From Planctomycetota bacterium (GTDB lineage: Bacteria > Planctomycetota > UBA8742 > UBA2392), in the NCBI GenBank assembly GCA_020425605.1, contig JAGQRH010000023.1, forward strand, positions 1 to 64,000: a stretch of 64,000 nt of DNA, read 5' to 3'. The notes under the pieces are model-generated. The model ran no database searches. It saw only the letters and a list, made by a program, of their open reading frames with translations, and was not told the DNA's origin. Both the position numbers and the translations under genes were made by a program. Shown here piece by piece: positions 61,496-64,000 of this stretch (position 1 is the first letter of the stretch; every line of letters starts with the position of its first letter).

Positions 61496-61850
61496 CAGCG
61501 CGGCCACGCTGCTAAGTCCTGTCGCAGCAACGCCGCGGCGGGCGGAGTTTCCTACGCAACCAACGGGAGTGGTGGTCGAGCGGACGATGCGACGGTCGCT
61601 GGTGATGCGTATGCACAAGGAGGGATCTGCGCGGGCACAGGTTCCGCCGCCACTGGAGGTCTAGCTTGGGCCATTGCGACCGGCACCGGGGCTGGGGGCG
61701 GGGACGCAACAGCGTATGGCGGAATCGGCCGCACTGGCGGAGACGGAGCTACAACAGGCGTGGGAGGACAGGCGACAGCTATGGGTCCAGGCGGCACGAC
61801 CATCGACCCGCCGTCTGGGCCTACTGGCGGGTATGCACAGGAAACATAGG
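61496..61850 (+). pseudogene. Gly/Ala/Thr-rich open frame without a start codon (possible remnant)
   Basis: From the stop at 61493 to the TAG at 61848-61850 the plus frame is open for 117 codons and translates to a Gly-rich sequence (for example GGDATAYGGIGRTGGDGATTG), but no start codon with a binding site is seen before the late ATG. The opposite strand is also open and Pro/Ala/Val-rich, a compositional consequence. Probably a decayed fragment of a Gly-rich surface protein; low confidence. The flanks 61421-61495 and 61851-61931 hold nothing recognised, apart from a probable promoter before 61932. Confidence 0.4.
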
Positions 61851-61931
61851 CAATCCGTCACAAGGGGCGGCGAGCGAGTCGCCCTTAGGTGCTGCAAGTA
61901 GTACGTTATGGTTGTTGTTGCGGACATCTAC

Positions 61932-64000
61932 ATGCGGTTTCTTCTCGTCAGTCTCGTTCTGGGTTTTGTCTGCTCAGCCGCGCACGCGGCTTTGGTGGTT
62001 ACACCAGTCTCGGGATCAACGTTGCAGGTGCCTTCCTACTTCACCGGCAACGGTAACGGATTCGCAATGGGTGCGTTCGAAATCACCAGTTCGAACGGGA
62101 AAGGCCATGTACTTGAGAGTATCACCCTTAAGGCGACTTCGGGTGGAGCGCCCGTAAACGGGGACGACTCTACGGCCTTTTCCGAGATTGGACTGTTCCT
62201 AGATGTGAACTCGAACGGCCTCTACGATCCGAGTGTGGATACCCGCTATGGCTTTCCGTACACTGCCTATCCAGCTGACGACGCAAGCCTTACGTTCGCA
62301 GCGCGTCTTGGTATTCCATCGGTGAATCCTCAACGTTTCCTTATCGTTGCAAAGCTGAACGGCGTTGTACCCCCGTACCTGAATGCAGCGTTCCATACGG
62401 TTGTAGAAAACGTTGTGGGTACCGGTGGCCCAGTTGTGGGGGTTCCAACAAGCGTGATTCCAGGGGTGTCACCCGTAAACGGTTCAACTTCGCTCAGGCT
62501 GGAATACAGCATCACCGGAAGCGCTCCGTCGTACGACTACGCGTTTCGGCTGGTCCTTGACAACCACGACGGATCTTGGGCGGCGGGACAACAGTGGGAC
62601 GGCCCGATCTTTGGTCAGGCGACATTCGAGAACCCCGGTTCGACTCCGTTTGCCAATTGGGCTACCAATGCCACCAGTTACCCAATCGGAACTTTCGACG
62701 CAACCTATTGGTCAGGTGTCGGCGTGGCCGGCAGTGTCTATTACGCGCCGGTTTTGATTGGTCCGGGTTTTGCCAATTATTGGGAGCCGACATCTGTCGG
62801 GGATGAGTTGACCTGGTGGGGGACGACCGACGTTTTCCTGATCGACGGAGAAATGGCGTGGACCGCGTGGAGGTACGGCTTGGGGCCAACAGCATTGGGC
62901 TCGTCGACTCTTGAGCCGGCGCATCGCGTTGGTGATTACTTGCGGGTGAATCCGATTGCGGGGTCGTTTGTCGATGTTGCTCCCGCAGCTACCGGTACCG
63001 GGAGTGGGTTCGTGATTGGCGTGTTCGATGTCATCAGCCATACCAATTCGGCGACTTTGAGTTCGCTGACCCTTGCGGCTTCCGGCTCGGGTGATGACTC
63101 GACTGCTTTCTCCGACGTTCGCCTGTTCGTTGACACAAACTCCAACGGGGCCTACGACCCCGGTGTTGATACTCAGTTTGGGCAGACGTACTCAGCTTAT
63201 CCCGCCGACGATGGCTCGCTGACCTTCACGGACACGCTGAACTTCAATCCTGACGAGACCAAGCGGCTGCTGGTTGTTGTCAAACTCAACGGCTCGACTC
63301 TTGCCAGCTATGGCCAGACCTTTGACACCGCCGTCACGGCCATCAGCGCTACCGGCAACATGCACTCCGGCCTGCCTACCGCGACGATGCCCGGCATTCA
63401 TATCGAAGCGCCCACGTTGACACTCTCCACCTCCGCCGGCGTCACGAACGTTGCCGCGGACGCTCAAGGCCCCGCCGACATCGGCGTGCAGGCGGCCGAG
63501 TTTCTTCTGGCCAACAATGCGGTCGGGGCAGCAAGCCTCGATTCGATCACGATTGCGGCGGCTGGCTCGCTGTTCGATCACACCGGCTTTTCTTCCGTTG
63601 CCCTGTTTGAAGACACCAACTCCAACGGAGCATACGACGCAGCCGACACACTCTACGCGGCAGCCACGAGCGCATTCCCAACCGACGACGGCAGCCTGAC
63701 CTTCAGCCAGTCGATCAGCTTCGCGCCCGGGCAGAGCCGTCTGTTCCTTCTCGTGCTCAAGCTCAGCGGCAGCGGGCAGGTCGGCGATGATTTCTGGGCG
63801 CGCGTAACGGTACTGGGCGTGTCGGGCGGAACCGAAACGGCTAACGTCCCCGGCACCCTGGTCGAATGCCTGAACATTGACACCGCAGGCACCACACCAC
63901 CACCGTCAACCGGCAGCAGCAACAACGACAGCGGCTGCTCAACGGGCACCCATGAATCGTTCTGGCTGCTGGCGCTTGCGCTGGCATGCATCCCCGCCCT
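61932..64000 (+). CDS. Large exported surface protein with three Ca-loop repeats and a C-terminal anchor (runs off the right edge)
   Basis: Open for 689 codons from ATG 61932 to the window end, so it has no stop here. Signal peptide MRFLLVSLVLGFVCSAAHA, cut after AHA. Three repeats contain D-x-N-S-N-G-x-Y-D followed by D-T/L (residues about 91, 401 and 561) and then Y/F-P-x-D-D-x-S-L-T-F and L-x-V-x-K-L; the loop resembles Ca-binding dockerin- or SdrD-like sites. Between repeats 1 and 2 lies a separate aromatic-rich domain (185-335). Near the end, GCSTGTHESFWLLALALACIP (Cys669) looks like a Cys-containing C-terminal sorting or membrane signal, so the end of the protein is probably close. The binding site is weak. 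Confidence 0.8.
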   Translation, partial: MRFLLVSLVLGFVCSAAHAALVVTPVSGSTLQVPSYFTGNGNGFAMGAFEITSSNGKGHVLESITLKATSGGAPVNGDDSTAFSEIGLFLDVNSNGLYDPSVDTRYGFPYTAYPADDASLTFAARLGIPSVNPQRFLIVAKLNGVVPPYLNAAFHTVVENVVGTGGPVVGVPTSVIPGVSPVNGSTSLRLEYSITGSAPSYDYAFRLVLDNHDGSWAAGQQWDGPIFGQATFENPGSTPFANWATNATSYPIGTFDATYWSGVGVAGSVYYAPVLIGPGFANYWEPTSVGDELTWWGTTDVFLIDGEMAWTAWRYGLGPTALGSSTLEPAHRVGDYLRVNPIAGSFVDVAPAATGTGSGFVIGVFDVISHTNSATLSSLTLAASGSGDDSTAFSDVRLFVDTNSNGAYDPGVDTQFGQTYSAYPADDGSLTFTDTLNFNPDETKRLLVVVKLNGSTLASYGQTFDTAVTAISATGNMHSGLPTATMPGIHIEAPTLTLSTSAGVTNVAADAQGPADIGVQAAEFLLANNAVGAASLDSITIAAAGSLFDHTGFSSVALFEDTNSNGAYDAADTLYAAATSAFPTDDGSLTFSQSISFAPGQSRLFLLVLKLSGSGQVGDDFWARVTVLGVSGGTETANVPGTLVECLNIDTAGTTPPPSTGSSNNDSGCSTGTHESFWLLALALACIPA

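Noticed and set aside
1..64000. Prophage, insertion sequence, integron or CRISPR/anti-phage system
   Set aside because: No transposase, integrase, phage structural gene, Cas gene or repeat-spacer array was recognised.

Overview
The window is about 62-63% GC (estimated by eye), gene-dense DNA from a Gram-negative bacterium: it carries lipid A genes (lpxC, fabZ, lpxD), a Skp-type periplasmic chaperone, many lipoproteins and a Rieske/cytochrome b complex. A large membrane-anchored Ser/Thr kinase with a DWGLAK activation motif and TPR-like tail, Cys-type leucine-rich-repeat proteins and a C-terminally anchored surface protein make a planctomycete or similar environmental lineage the most likely source. 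This is an inference from gene content; no rRNA is present.

Layout. 1-10400 (mostly minus strand): envelope genes, namely a Gfo/Idh/MocA oxidoreductase, a Tat lipoprotein of the DUF1513 type, fabZ-lpxC, two paralogous LRR proteins alternating with an intact and a truncated copy of a small gene, then skp-lpxD. 10500-14800: tRNA-Gln(CUG), mogA, a DivIC/FtsB-like protein, aspartate kinase, and an ArsR-SRPBCC-DinB-TfoX operon with a clear candidate operator. 14900-18100: a large two-domain lipoprotein. 18200-32600 (mostly plus strand): a 2-oxoacid dehydrogenase complex (E3, E1 alpha, E1 beta, E2) and both lipoylation enzymes (LipB, LipA), interleaved with small redox proteins (thioredoxin-like, Rieske ferredoxin, [2Fe-2S] ferredoxin, haem-binding protein) and unknown genes. 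32500-39600: unknown exported and cytosolic proteins, an ATP-grasp-like protein with a UbiA/EboC-like prenyltransferase, argB, and the N-terminal half of a split transketolase. 39600-46500 (minus): the Ser/Thr kinase, a Rieske plus cytochrome b pair, fur and rbfA. 46600-52500: a peptide-type ABC importer (binding protein and two permeases). 52600-58800: a sigma54-type response regulator, ccmB-ccmC-ccmD-like, DUF58 and a BatA-like vWA protein. 58900-61400 (minus): Crp/Fnr, ybaB, dnaX. 61500-64000: a Gly-rich gene remnant, then a large repeat-containing surface protein cut by the right edge.

Most unusual points: (1) the cytochrome b keeps the Qo-side haem ligands and PEWY but lacks both His ligands expected for haem bH, and it is fused to two cytochrome c'-like domains; (2) an OppC/DppC-type permease carries an insertion of about 465 residues with extra membrane segments and a long coiled coil; (3) an LRR gene/small gene module is duplicated, with one copy of the small gene decayed; (4) a surface protein with three Ca-loop repeats ends in a Cys-plus-membrane anchor. 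No CRISPR array, insertion sequence or prophage was seen.
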